Source: Isoetes taiwanensis
Lineage: Eukaryota; Streptophyta; Lycopodiopsida; Isoetales; Isoetaceae
Assembly: GCA_021234155.1 (NCBI GenBank)
Contig: JAJEKV010000008.1
Coordinates: 2,823,580 to 2,887,579, forward strand
Direction: 5' to 3'
DNA length: 64,000 bases
Shown: positions 1 to 10,239 of the stretch, one piece after another
Numbering within the stretch: the first letter of the stretch is position 1
Layout of the letters: each line of letters opens with the position of its first letter
Notes under the pieces: model-generated
Databases searched by the model: none
Told to the model about the DNA's origin: nothing
The model's input: the letters and a program-made list of their open reading frames with translations, nothing else
Made by a program: the position numbers and the translations under genes

Positions 1-117
1 ATGAGGGCAGTCAATAATGTGTTCTGAAGATTATATTTCTAAATTGTTTGTGATTTTTATAAGAAACACTTCCATCAAGAATGGTCGCATATTGTAAAAA
101 TGTGCAGAATATTAATG

Positions 118-262
118 GAACAGGGCAATTTGGAAGGCTTTTTGTTGGAAAAGGGCTATTTAGGAAAATACTTAAGAATTAAGGGTATTTTAGGAATTTC
201 AAAAATACAAAGGGCTTTTTGGGAATTTAGTCAACAATTAAGGGCATTTTGCTAAATTTCCC
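118..262. repeat. Degenerate ~30-bp minisatellite upstream of the PPR gene
   Basis: Five successive blocks share the pattern AAGGGC-(A/T)TTTT-GGAA-TT: they start near 120, 150, 182, 209 and 240. The unit is about 30 bp and imperfect. It lies 100 bp upstream of the PPR start codon, so it may sit in the promoter or 5' UTR. The rest of 1-362 is AT-rich with no coding signal that I can see. Confidence 0.55.
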
Positions 263-362
263 AATATTTTATTATTAACACTTAGAGCCATTAAAACATT
301 CATAGCAAACATCACACTTCTGAAAGACAGACCATTCTAAAAGAAACAAGCGCAGAGATGGG

Positions 363-2663
363 ATGGGCAACCGGAAATGGTTAGAAGAAGCTGTTGCCCA
401 ACTACAGCAGCATGGGAATTTTCTTTCCAAGGACCTTGCCTATCGCCTCTTATCCCACTGCATCAAGCAGCAGGCCTTCCAATTTGGTAGGCAAATGCAA
501 TCATTGATTGTCCAAAGTGAACTCGATTCCGTGCCTATCTTGGTAGATCATCTCATTCGTTTATTTATCTCTTGTGGGAGTCTGATTGAAGCAAACCAAG
601 CATTTTCGAAGGTGGAGAAGCCAAGTCACTATACATGGAATGGGATTCTTGAAGCTCATACCAAGTTTGGACAAGGAGATATTGCCTTACAACTTTACAA
701 CGTAATGCAATTTGAAGGTACTAAACCAAACAACTTTACTTTTCCTAGCGTTTTGAAGGCCTGTGTGAACACAGGCTCTTTGGAGCAAGGTAAGTGCCTT
801 CATGAACACATTATTGAGTGTGGCTTTCAATATGATACTGTTGTGGGGAATGCACTTGTCAGCATGTATTCAAAGGGAGGAAGCTTGCAAGAGGCAAAGG
901 GAGTCTTTGCCAAATTGCCACACAAAAATGTGGTTACTTGGGCTGCAATGGTTACCGGATATGCAGAAAATGGAAAAGGATTTGAGGCAATGCAATGCTT
1001 TGAATTCATGCAGCATAAGGGCATAAGCCCTAGCAAAGTCACTTTCTTAGGCATGTTGAAAGCGTGTAATGATGTTGGTTGCATAGAGAAGGGCAGGTAT
1101 ATCCATGTTCAGATAATAGAAAATGGTTTCAAATCGGATATTGTTGTGGGGAACACTCTAGTAAATATGTATGCGAAATTTGGGGTCTTGGAGGAGGCAT
1201 ATGATATCTTCAACAACTTGCCAAAGCAAGATGTGGTTGCATGGAGTGGAATGATTGCAGGGTATGCTCGACACGATGAGGGCCACCTTGCTTTAGAATG
1301 GTTTGACAAGATGAAACAAAATGGTGTAAAACCAGACAAGGTTGTGTTTTATAGTGCCTTGAAAGCCGCCAGCATTCTAAATGACCTAGTGTATGGGAGG
1401 CAGATACATGAACAGGTTAAAGAGAATGGGTTTCAAGCTGACAATGCTATAGGCAATACGCTTGTTTACATGTATGCTAAATGTGGGAGTTTACAGGAGG
1501 CACAACGAGTCTTTGATAAACTGCCAGATCAGAATGAGGTATCCTGGGGTATGATGATCGCAAGTCATGCCGATGATGGTCAAGGACATCTTGCCTTGCA
1601 ATGCTATGAAGAGATGCAGAACAGGGGTATAAACCCTGGTAGAGTCACATATTTAAGCATCATCAAAGCCTGTAGCAGCACGGGTGCTACAGAGCATGGA
1701 AAGCATGTCCATGAGCAGATCATTGAGAGCTCTTTAGAATTTGATATTATGGTGGGATGTGCCTTGATTGACATGTATGCGAAGTGTGGAAGCCTTACAA
1801 ATGCACGTGGATTATTTGACAATTTAACAAACCGAGATCTAGTAGTATGGGGTGCAATGATTGCAGGGTATGCTGAATATGGAGAATGTCTTCGTGCATT
1901 GGATTGTTTTCAAGGCATGGAGTCGGAGAACATTAAGCCTAATAAAGTTATCCTCGTTAGCATTTTGAAGGCATGTGGGAATGTAGGTGCCATACATGAG
2001 GGTAGGCATTTCCATGACAAAGTTATTTCGTGGGAGCTTGAATCTGACAGTATTGTGGGAAATACTCTTATTGACATGTATAGCAAATGTGGAAGTATAG
2101 CAGAAGCAAGCCAAGTTTTTGACAACTTGCCAAGCAGAAGTGTTGTGTCTTGGGGTGCAATGATTGTAGGATATGCACAGCTTGGTGCAGCAAAGTTATG
2201 CCTGCAGTGCTTTGAGGACCTGAAATGCTCTGGTGTTGGACCAAATGATGTTATATTCACTGGTATTCTGAGTGTGTTTAGTCATGCAGGATTGGTGGAT
2301 GAGGGGCTTCATTATTTCACAATTATGAGGGAAGAATATGACTTACAAATGAGTGTATGCCATGTCACTTGCATGATGGACCTTTTAGGCCATGCAGGAT
2401 GTTTTGTTGAAGCAGAAAAGTTACTTGCGTTTTCCAAGCGGGCTGACATTTGTTATTGGATGAGCCTCCTTAGTGCTTGCAGCGTGCATTGCAATGTTAA
2501 ATTGGGTGTACAATGCTTTAAGGAAATTGTTTGCTTAGATGCCTATTGTGCTGCTGCATATGTGCTCATGTCAAACATGTATGCAAATGTTCGGATGAAG
2601 GAACATTCTAACAACATGAAATCCCAGAGAAATATGCACTACCTTGGAAGACAGAAAGAATGA
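363..2663 (+). CDS. PLS-class pentatricopeptide-repeat protein, truncated at its E domain
   Basis: A single-exon 766-residue protein made almost entirely of PPR motifs. From about residue 55 to 690 a block of about 101 residues recurs roughly six times, each with the PLS hallmarks VVGN-LV-MYAKCGSL-EA, a V-W--MI-GYA segment and a KPN-VTF--VLKAC segment. Known family role: sequence-specific binding of organellar RNA, where PLS proteins with E/E+/DYW tails direct RNA editing. After the last repeats an E-type segment begins (AAYVLMSNMYAN, about residues 728-739) but the frame ends at 2663 without the E+ or DYW domain. In another frame just downstream (about 2652-2684) the DNA reads KNEFVDVYGSI and then stops, which resembles an E+ remnant. 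The gene therefore probably lost its C-terminus by frameshift. The first in-frame ATG, at 363, was taken as start. No clear targeting peptide is visible. It may be a working RNA binder relying on a DYW partner in trans, or a decaying gene. Confidence 0.85.
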   Translation: MGNRKWLEEAVAQLQQHGNFLSKDLAYRLLSHCIKQQAFQFGRQMQSLIVQSELDSVPILVDHLIRLFISCGSLIEANQAFSKVEKPSHYTWNGILEAHTKFGQGDIALQLYNVMQFEGTKPNNFTFPSVLKACVNTGSLEQGKCLHEHIIECGFQYDTVVGNALVSMYSKGGSLQEAKGVFAKLPHKNVVTWAAMVTGYAENGKGFEAMQCFEFMQHKGISPSKVTFLGMLKACNDVGCIEKGRYIHVQIIENGFKSDIVVGNTLVNMYAKFGVLEEAYDIFNNLPKQDVVAWSGMIAGYARHDEGHLALEWFDKMKQNGVKPDKVVFYSALKAASILNDLVYGRQIHEQVKENGFQADNAIGNTLVYMYAKCGSLQEAQRVFDKLPDQNEVSWGMMIASHADDGQGHLALQCYEEMQNRGINPGRVTYLSIIKACSSTGATEHGKHVHEQIIESSLEFDIMVGCALIDMYAKCGSLTNARGLFDNLTNRDLVVWGAMIAGYAEYGECLRALDCFQGMESENIKPNKVILVSILKACGNVGAIHEGRHFHDKVISWELESDSIVGNTLIDMYSKCGSIAEASQVFDNLPSRSVVSWGAMIVGYAQLGAAKLCLQCFEDLKCSGVGPNDVIFTGILSVFSHAGLVDEGLHYFTIMREEYDLQMSVCHVTCMMDLLGHAGCFVEAEKLLAFSKRADICYWMSLLSACSVHCNVKLGVQCFKEIVCLDAYCAAAYVLMSNMYANVRMKEHSNNMKSQRNMHYLGRQKE

Positions 2664-3406
2664 ATTTGTTGATGTCTATGGGAGCATATAATAAGTATAC
2701 AAGAGCATCATCCTTAGCTTTGAATGTGCACGCAAGGGAAGCAAGTAAAACAGAAGCACAAATGAGAAGCATATTGTAGATTCCAATCTCACATCGACAA
2801 TTGGGCCAAGACTAACTGTCCCCTGCCAGTTCTAAACAATGACAGGATTATCCTGTTTTATCTTGAAGAGCCTTGGTCATCTTTCAGAAGGTCCCGTGGA
2901 GCTAAATTGTGTCATTTTGAGACTTTTCTTACCAGAGTCAGCCAGTGCTTTGGAGGGGACATGCTAATTAAAGCCTTCCTATGTATCAGCAAAAGCCTGC
3001 ATGTATGAATATAAGGCACTACTGGAAATCAGCCTGAATTTTAGCAGCAAATCTGGGTAGTGTGGAACTGAAGGGTTGCTTCTGATCATTCTAAAGAGCG
3101 TGCTGGCTTGACCAAAATGTCAAACTGAAAGAGCTTAGTATTTATGTGCCAAGAAAGACCTCTTCCTCATCTACATACATGGCAGGAGCCCTGCTGTCCT
3201 CCATTTCTGGTCTGATCATTCTCCAACACGTTAAAACTAAATTGTGGTCTTCTAAGAACTTCTATGAAAAACTTTATGAGTTAGGTGCCACATTAACACA
3301 TATGACCATAGAACAGGGACCCAACAAAGACAAGTTTTATGGAGCTTCTCTTTTTAAGCAACAGCCGACCACTTCAAACATTCCGAAAACGTCACTGTTA
3401 AATTGA
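2664..3406 (+). other. 3' flank of PPR gene with decayed E+ tail; no gene
   Basis: The first ~30 bases carry the out-of-frame E+ remnant described for the PPR gene. The remainder shows stops in all frames and no recognisable domain. An open frame at 3146-3406 lacks an ATG at its start and resembles nothing I know. The copia element is inserted at the end of this stretch. Confidence 0.5.
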
Positions 3407-3411
3407 AGTGC
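3407..3411 (+). repeat. Target-site duplication AGTGC, left copy
   Basis: The five bases immediately before the left LTR equal those at 8289-8293 right after the right LTR. This fixes both element ends and shows that the copy integrated by integrase and has not recombined with another copy since. Confidence 0.93.
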
Positions 3412-3594
3412 TGTTGAGAATAGTAACAAAAGATTCTGTATTAAATGAAGTAGACGTTAGAGTAACAAACGTAATTAGATCATTGATGTTTCAGTTGTAA
3501 CCATCACAATTGTATATATAGAAGATTCCTGGAGGGAATCGATGCTTTTCTTGATTCAAATTGTGTCTTCGCTTCTGCTTGCACTTTCGCTTTA
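3412..3594 (+). repeat. 5' LTR of the copia element
   Basis: The LTR begins TGTTGAGAA and ends CGCTTTA, so the right end departs from the usual CA. A TATA-like TATATATA at 3513-3520 is the likely promoter core. It is 183 bp, short for copia, and is identical to 8106-8288. Confidence 0.95.
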
Positions 3595-3606
3595 TGGTAT
3601 CAGAGC
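3595..3606 (+). other. Primer-binding site for initiator tRNA-Met
   Basis: TGGTATCAGAGC directly abuts the LTR. It is the standard plant copia minus-strand primer site, complementary to the 3' end of initiator tRNA-Met. Confidence 0.93.
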
Positions 3607-3650
3607 TCGAAAACAGAGAAGCGTAGTAAGAATCAAAGGGAGACCGTGAG

Positions 3651-6600
3651 ATGGCAAAGCTTCAGATGGATCTCAAGAACATGGAGAAGCTTGACAGGAA
3701 CAACGCCACTGTGTGGTTTTGGAAAATGCAAGCTTTCTTGGAGGAAAGGGATGTCTGGGATGTTGTAAGCGGGGCAGACCCAATGCCGGCAGACCCAATG
3801 TCCATTGAGAATTCAGTGGATGATACTGAAGGAGAGATTACCCATACTGCAGAAGATGTGAATCGATTGGCAGCATGGAGGAAGAAGGATAACAGGGCTA
3901 AAACATCAATGATGTTTGGGCTCAAAGATGGTCAAATTCCTTTGGTGAGGCTGAAGAAAACAGCAAGAGAGGGCTGGGAATGTTTGAAGAAAACGTTCAA
4001 GACCCATAGCACTTCTCAAAAACTATTCTTGTGGCAGAATTTCTTCTCAACAAGAATGAAAGAAGGTGATGAACCCACTGATCATATCAGTCACATGGAA
4101 AGCTTGGTGGATCAATTGGCTGCACTGAATCATTTTATAAGTGATGAAGATTTGGCAATGGCCATATTAGCCAGTTTGCCAAGTTCATATGATTCTATCA
4201 AGCAAGCTATGGGATGTAGAGATGGAATTTTGAAAAGTGAGGCAGTTATTGGAGCTGTGTTACAGGCATCTAATCTCATAAAGAAGGATGAGGAGGATTC
4301 AGCATTTGTTGCTAAGGCAAGATCCACAAAAGGAGACTTTGAGTGCTGGACTTGTGGAAAGAAAGGTCATTTGTCTAGGAATTGTAGACATGGAAAGAAG
4401 GAAGAAGGAAAAAGAAGTGAAAAAGAAAAAGAAGAGGGAAAGAAAGAAGCCAAGAAGTATCCATCAAGGAAAAGGTGGACAAATGGTCGGAATTCCAGCG
4501 CACATATTGCTGAAGAGAACAAATCAGAGGAAGAGGATGAGAGTGAGGTTGAGGCAAGTCTAGCAGAAGCAATCTGTGAGAAGCGAGAAGAACTTGGGCA
4601 AGAGTATAAACTCCTTCTAGCAGCAAGATGGGCAGATTGCTTGTCTGAGAGTGATAGTGAAAGCAGCATTGTGGGAGAAGAGCTTCCTCAAGGCTTGGTT
4701 GCTGAAGTACACGAATCTGAAGCAGTGGCTTTGTTGGTGGATTCTGGAAACAGGAAAAAATCTTGGATTCTAGATTCGGCTGCAACCCATGTCATGACAA
4801 GTAGCTTGGAAGGATTTAGAGACTTCAAGGAAGAAACCAGTGGACGAAATGTGAATGGCATAGCAGCAGGTCTGAAGATCATGGGGACTGGAACTCTAAC
4901 CATTCAGTTTGCAGATGCTCCACGTGAAATGAGAAATGCCCTGTACGTTCCCACCTTATCAAGGAATCTAATTTCCCTTTCAAGATTGGCAGACGTTGGG
5001 ATATCCTCATGCACTAGGAAGAATGAAATGTTGCTGATGAATAGTAAGCAGGAAGTGGTAGGGAAAGGCATTAGAGTTGGGTTCTTGTACAAGCTACTTG
5101 AAGAAGAGAAGGAAACAGTAAATGCATTTGCAGCCTTGGGACCAGACAGAGATCTTCAGATATGGCATCTTCGATTTGGTCACATAAACCAGGGGAGGAT
5201 GAGGAAATTACAGCAAGAAAACATGGTTACAGGTTTTGATATACCCAGTACAGGAAATCTGGAGTTATGTGGGGGATGCGTGATGGGCAAGCATCATCGA
5301 AGGCCAGCAAAAAGGCAAGGAACAAGAGCAAAAAGGGTGCTGCAGCTAATTCACACCGATCTGAGTGGTAAGATGCCAGTAAGCACATTTGGACATGCTC
5401 AATATTTTCTAGTAATCATTGATGATTATTCAAGGAAGACATTCGTGTTCTTGGTGAAAAGAAAGAGTGAAGTACTAGAAACCTTTCAGACTTGGATGAA
5501 GCAAGCTGAAAGAGAGACCGGATCTATGATTGAGGCCATTAGAAGTGATAATGGAACTGAATTTGTTTCACAAGCATTCAACAAGTGTTTGCAACAAGAA
5601 GGTATAAAAAGGCAGCTATCAAACCCATATGAGCACTCTCAAAATGGGGTGGCAGAAAGAAAAATGCGCACTTTGAAGGAATGCGCCTTAAGCATGATGA
5701 AATGGGCAAAATTGGCAGATGCATTTTGGGGAGAAGCCATACTTACTGCCTGCTATTTACAGAACCGGGCACCAACTGTGGCAGTCAGTGGCAAAACACC
5801 TGAAGAAATGTGGAGTGGAATAAAGCCAGATGTGAGCAATCTTAGAGTATTTGGGTGTATGGCGTATGCTTTTGTTCCAAAGGAGATCAGGCAATCAAAG
5901 CTATCAGACAAATCACGCAGGTGTATCTTTGTGGGATATTGTCAAGATGGCAAAGGGTACAGACTGCTAGATGTTCAAACCAGAAAGGTGGTTCGAAGTA
6001 GCAATGTTGTTTTTGATGAATATGGAGTAGCAGGCCTAGGGGGGCCACAAGAGCAGGAGACTCTTGACTTATATCAAGAAAATACAGATTTGTGGCTAGA
6101 AATCCAGGAGGAGGACAACAATTCCAAAACAAATGATGGACAAGCTGCAAATCATGAGGTTCAAAAGGTTCCAGAAGTGCCAGAGGGCACTGAAATCAGT
6201 GAAGAAGTTCATGATGGGGGTGAATCTGCACCAAGAGATTCCAGCACTGCACCAAGAGATTCCAGCACTAGAGATCATCCAGTTAGAGCACGGACAGCGA
6301 GGACAATAGCTCACGGTGAATTAAGAAGCAGTGTAAGAGGTAATCATCCAACAAGTAGGTGGTTAGAATGGAAGTCATCAGGGATTTCAGCATCACTTGC
6401 AAATGTTCGGCAGTATGAGCAAGCAGTGGAAAACATGAATGGAGCATGGTGGGATACCGATATAGAAGAGAAATGTGCATCAGTCTGTTTTCAAGCAGAA
6501 TTCTTGGAACCTTTATCAGTCAAAGATGCGCTCTCAGGGCTTGATTCAGAGCAGTGGCGGAATGCAATGAATGAGGAAATGGGTGCAATGCATTTGACTC

Positions 6601-7091
6601 AAGCATGGGATCTCGTAAAGCTGCCAAAGGGAAGGAAAACAGTGGGATGTAAGTGGGTATTCAAAATTAAGCAAGCACATGATGGGGCAGTGGAAAGGTA
6701 TAGAGCTCGCTTGGTGGCCCAAGGATTCTCGCAGCAACATGGGATCGATTTTGATGAGACATTTTCGCCCGTGGCAAAAATGACCTCCATAAGAACAGTG
6801 TTAGCAGTGGCAGCTCAAGAGGATTTAGAAATACACCAAATGGATGTGAAAACAGCTTTCTTGAATGGGGCTCTTGACGAGGAGATTTTTATGAGACAAC
6901 CTGAAGGCTTCGATTTTGGGAAAGGCAAGGTATGTAAGCTAAATCGTGCTTTGTATGGGCTGAAACAAAGTCCAAGGACATGGTACAATCGACTTGACAG
7001 ATTTCTGTTCTGCAGACTTTGGGATTCAATAAATGCAGGACAGAATGGAATGTTTATTGTAGATGGGTTACACACAAAATTACTATGGTAA
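3651..7091 (+). CDS. Copia gag-pol polyprotein, 5' part (gag, protease, integrase, most of RT)
   Basis: The frame of 1146 residues starts at the ATG 45 bp after the primer-binding site. In order: gag capsid-like region (about 1-220), CCHC zinc knuckle C-x2-C-x4-H-x4-C at residues 232-245, and aspartic protease around D375. The protease reads DSA where DSG or DTG is commoner in retropepsins; DSA also occurs in some copia elements. Next are the GAG-pre-integrase HHCC finger (from about 506), integrase with D570, D633 and E669 (DD35E spacing) and RT from about 985. RT keeps VGCKWVFK, YRARLVAQGF and QMDVKTAFLNG. The natural frame is lost at about 7003-7010, so the last ~27 residues are frameshifted and the RT active site YVDD falls outside this frame. 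A 21-bp direct duplication at 6228-6248/6249-6269 lies in the linker before RT. Confidence 0.95.
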   Translation: MAKLQMDLKNMEKLDRNNATVWFWKMQAFLEERDVWDVVSGADPMPADPMSIENSVDDTEGEITHTAEDVNRLAAWRKKDNRAKTSMMFGLKDGQIPLVRLKKTAREGWECLKKTFKTHSTSQKLFLWQNFFSTRMKEGDEPTDHISHMESLVDQLAALNHFISDEDLAMAILASLPSSYDSIKQAMGCRDGILKSEAVIGAVLQASNLIKKDEEDSAFVAKARSTKGDFECWTCGKKGHLSRNCRHGKKEEGKRSEKEKEEGKKEAKKYPSRKRWTNGRNSSAHIAEENKSEEEDESEVEASLAEAICEKREELGQEYKLLLAARWADCLSESDSESSIVGEELPQGLVAEVHESEAVALLVDSGNRKKSWILDSAATHVMTSSLEGFRDFKEETSGRNVNGIAAGLKIMGTGTLTIQFADAPREMRNALYVPTLSRNLISLSRLADVGISSCTRKNEMLLMNSKQEVVGKGIRVGFLYKLLEEEKETVNAFAALGPDRDLQIWHLRFGHINQGRMRKLQQENMVTGFDIPSTGNLELCGGCVMGKHHRRPAKRQGTRAKRVLQLIHTDLSGKMPVSTFGHAQYFLVIIDDYSRKTFVFLVKRKSEVLETFQTWMKQAERETGSMIEAIRSDNGTEFVSQAFNKCLQQEGIKRQLSNPYEHSQNGVAERKMRTLKECALSMMKWAKLADAFWGEAILTACYLQNRAPTVAVSGKTPEEMWSGIKPDVSNLRVFGCMAYAFVPKEIRQSKLSDKSRRCIFVGYCQDGKGYRLLDVQTRKVVRSSNVVFDEYGVAGLGGPQEQETLDLYQENTDLWLEIQEEDNNSKTNDGQAANHEVQKVPEVPEGTEISEEVHDGGESAPRDSSTAPRDSSTRDHPVRARTARTIAHGELRSSVRGNHPTSRWLEWKSSGISASLANVRQYEQAVENMNGAWWDTDIEEKCASVCFQAEFLEPLSVKDALSGLDSEQWRNAMNEEMGAMHLTQAWDLVKLPKGRKTVGCKWVFKIKQAHDGAVERYRARLVAQGFSQQHGIDFDETFSPVAKMTSIRTVLAVAAQEDLEIHQMDVKTAFLNGALDEEIFMRQPEGFDFGKGKVCKLNRALYGLKQSPRTWYNRLDRFLFCRLWDSINAGQNGMFIVDGLHTKLLW

Positions 7092-8091
7092 TAGTTTATG
7101 TGGATGATCTGATTATCATTAGTAAAGGAATGGAAGGAGTGAAATCAGTGAAAAAAGAATTGCAATAGGAGTTTCGTATGACAGATTTAGGAGAGATCCA
7201 AACATGTTTGGGTCTTCAAGTTGTCAGGGATAGGAACAAAAGAATGCTTATGATACATCAAGAATCTGCCATCCAAAGACTGGGTCACAGGTTTAGCATG
7301 GATGGATGTGTACCAAAAGATACACCAGCTTCAACAAATGTACAGCTGTGTAAAGATATGGAGCCTCAGACATTTGTCGAACAACTATAAATGAATCATA
7401 TTCCATATAGAAATGCAGTGGGGTGTCTTATGCATATCATGGTGAGCACTCGGCCAGATATTGCACAAGCAGTAGGAGCAGTGAGCAGATACATGCAGAA
7501 TCCAGGAATGGAGCATTGGAAAGAAGTAAAAAGAATAATAAGATATTTACAAGGAACTTCCAGTTTTGGGTTGTTGTATAGACCAGATTCAAATGATCCT
7601 GTAGTCAGATTGGTTTCATTCGTGGACGCAGACTGGGCAGGGGATCAGGACACCAGAAGGTCTACAACAGGTTTTTCAGTTATGTTACATGGAGCAGTGG
7701 TGATTGGACAAGCTGCAAGCAAACGTCAGTAGCCTTATCATCATGCAAGGCTGAGTATATGGCCACTTCGGCTGTAGTAAGGGAAACTGTGTGGCTTAGG
7801 CAGTTTTTATCAGAAATTGGTTATGTTCAGGATGGGCCTACTGCCATATACAATGACAACAAAAGCAGTATTGCCTTGACAGAAAATCCTATTCATCACA
7901 GGAGATCCAAGCATATCTCAATTCATCACCATTATACAAGAGAAAGAGTGGTGGATAAGACAATTAAGATGGAGTATATTTCTACAGATGAGATGCCAGC
8001 TGATCTCTTGACAAAGCCACTCACAAAGCCACTCAGTAAGGAGAAATTTCTGAAACACAGAGCTACACTTGGAGTAGATTCTTCATTCTAA
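7011..8091 (+). pseudogene. Copia RT 3' part and RNase H, broken into four pieces
   Basis: After the frameshift near 7003-7010 the RT continues in another frame with the catalytic YVDD at 7097-7108. It is stopped by TAG at 7166-7168, runs open to TAA at 7388-7390, and continues in the same frame from 7391. A further frame change near 7690-7705 puts the rest, from about 7700 to TAA at 8089-8091, in a third frame. RNase H landmarks are present on both sides of that break: VDADWAGD, then SSCKAEYMA and YNDNKSS. A 12-bp in-frame duplication lies at 8011-8022/8023-8034. No single frame would yield active RT or RNase H. Confidence 0.92.
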
Positions 8092-8094
8092 ACA

Positions 8095-8105
8095 GAATGG
8101 GGGAG
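8095..8105 (+). other. Polypurine tract of the copia element
   Basis: GAATGGGGGAG sits immediately upstream of the right LTR, four bases after the RNase H stop codon. This is the expected plus-strand primer site. Confidence 0.88.
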
Positions 8106-8288
8106 TGTTGAGAATAGTAACAAAAGATTCTGTATTAAATGAAGTAGACGTTAGAGTAACAAACGTAATTAGATCATTGATGTTTCAGTTGTAACCATCA
8201 CAATTGTATATATAGAAGATTCCTGGAGGGAATCGATGCTTTTCTTGATTCAAATTGTGTCTTCGCTTCTGCTTGCACTTTCGCTTTA
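8106..8288 (+). repeat. 3' LTR of the copia element
   Basis: Identical to 3412-3594 over all 183 bases as read by eye. It is followed directly by the AGTGC duplication at 8289-8293. Confidence 0.95.
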
Positions 8289-8293
8289 AGTGC

Positions 8294-10239
8294 AAACTTA
8301 GTATCAAAAAATGACAATGGAAAGTGCTTATTTCTCTCTTTCTTTTCCGTATTTATATCCCCAGAGAGCAGTTCCTGCGCATGGAAATACAAAACCAACG
8401 ACTGGATTTTTTGCAAGCGTACAACCACGAAGGACAAAGTCTAAAGCAGACTGATGTTTCTTAGGTACGACGATGACTGCACACCTCATGAAATATTCAG
8501 CTTGTAAGCTTTCTGAAGGTTGTAAAGTGGTGGGAATGATGAAGCAATAAAAAAAGTGCTTCCAGCAAGGATTACATTGCTTTTGCCATTCCTCTAGAAC
8601 CTCATCTTCAAACATCGTGCTTAAGAAGTCGTACAATGATACTGGTTTGATATAGTAGTTGTCCTTAGTACGCTAACTACACTTGTGCATAGCCAGTGTA
8701 ATGATAATTCCTGTCAGCTGTAATCTTCACAATCATCCTCAAATGCTTGGCCACCAACTGTTGTGGTAAGCTACTATGTTGGACAAAGTCCAAGGAACAC
8801 TATAGACCAACCAGTTGAAATTAAAAATCTTCCGACAAAAGTGTATTGTAGGAATTTTTTCCGCAAGTTTTCTTATGGTTTTCTATTAAGACAATGGAAA
8901 GTTCTGGCTCTGAACACAAGATATCTGACTGGCTGGAGTAATCATAAGAAATTTTTTTATTGGACCTAAAATGTTTGCCCAACAATAAGATCCACTTTCG
9001 TGCCAAATACTGCCACAGCAATCTCAGTGGTCACCCTCCCTGGCTATGTGCTTATATCTTTTCTTTACATTTTTGTTTTTAAGCCAATTGAATAGTGGTG
9101 TGAACCTTGTTATTATACACATCCATGCTATCATGGGATTGCGCACATCATCACATTAAAGGGAACTTCATTTTCAGCCTAGTAGGCTAAAATTAAGCTA
9201 TGAAAGTGGCCTGCCATATCTTAGTGTATGCTCATAGTCATGTTGCCACACCTACTATTTGATACTAGAGCCTCACTTTGTCCTACCAAATACATTCGAC
9301 TATAAGGAGGAAGGGGGAAGTGTTCTGGCTCGTGCACTTAGTTTTTGCTGCACAAGCCACATCTGTAAATTTCTATATGTGCCCAATATTAGACTTAAAG
9401 AAAGTAGAATATAGAAGCTGGGTCCGGATTTTTATGTGGCATGCCACGTATTGAAACTCTACAATGTCGAATGCAAACAGGTCATCAGCCAGTAATTTTA
9501 GCTGGTAATTCTAACTCCTCTGTAGTTCTTCCCTCTTCTGTAGCTCATCAGATGAAGATCTTAACCGGCAGGATTTATGATCAACACAATCCAGTTTAAG
9601 CCAAAACAGAGTAGGAATTAAAGAAGGTGCTGGAAGGCATGGAATTTCGAAGAAATCTATCATTTTGCATGCAAATTTGTAGTATTCAAGACCTAAATCA
9701 GTAAAATAAGAAGTAAAAGAATGAAAAATTCAAGAAATGCTGATTTGGCCATGGGAAAATCTGATGCAAATATCCCTCTCATCTTCTATCTTGTAGGAGA
9801 ATGGAAAAGAGAGCTCCATTTCCACAACAGCGACAAAACCACTCCCGCTGCCACCGATCACGGGGCCCTTGCTATTATTGCAAAAATCGAGCCCTCTTTG
9901 TCGTTCCCCTATGCAATTTCATCGGGAAATCTACTTAAAATATTTTTGGGATTTTTGCCTTTAACGTCGGCACAAAGTTTCCCGTGTTATTTTTGGAAAT
10001 CTTTTCTTTTGCCAGCAAATCTTTCTTGCTTTAAGTTGTTCATTAATTCTCTTCTCTGGAATGGAGCAAATGATTATTAGCTGCTCATTCTGATGATAGG
10101 ATCTGAAGACAGTGGTGCGATTAGGAGTTTATTTAGGGGTCTGTAGATGAGTCAGCAAGCGACAGGAATGTGGCAATGAGCAAGCCATCGGTTTCACTGA
10201 TCAGCATTTTGGCAAGTTCAAATAAATCAGATTATGAGG
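8294..10239. other. Non-genic stretch with a possible old LTR edge
   Basis: I recognise no protein here. At 9306-9320 a purine run AGGAGGAAGGGGGAAG precedes TGTTCTGGCTCG, which looks like a polypurine tract followed by the start of an LTR. No second LTR or coding relic supports it. An open frame at 9721-10080 has no recognisable domain. Confidence 0.35.

Larger units (their letters stand above)
3412..8288 (+). mobile_element. Complete Ty1/copia LTR retrotransposon, young insertion with a defective RT/RNase H
   Basis: The 4877-bp element has two LTRs of 183 bp that are identical base for base by eye. It is flanked by the 5-bp target-site duplication AGTGC at 3407-3411 and 8289-8293. A primer-binding site TGGTATCAGAGC follows the left LTR, and a polypurine tract GAATGGGGGAG precedes the right one. 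The gene order is gag, protease, integrase, reverse transcriptase, RNase H. Integrase upstream of RT defines the copia superfamily (Pseudoviridae-type). The coding part is broken at about 7003-7010 (frameshift), 7166-7168 (TAG), 7388-7390 (TAA) and about 7690-7705 (frameshift). Identical LTRs mean recent transposition, so a copy carrying these breaks could not have supplied its own RT. It lies about 750 bp downstream of the PPR gene on the same strand. Confidence 0.97.

Noticed and set aside
8328-8636. 102-residue minus-strand protein next to the copia 3' LTR
   Set aside because: No recognisable motif and no matching exon on the other side of the insertion.
9721-10080. 119-residue plus-strand protein
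   Set aside because: No domain, no supporting context, and composition typical of chance frames in AT-rich DNA.
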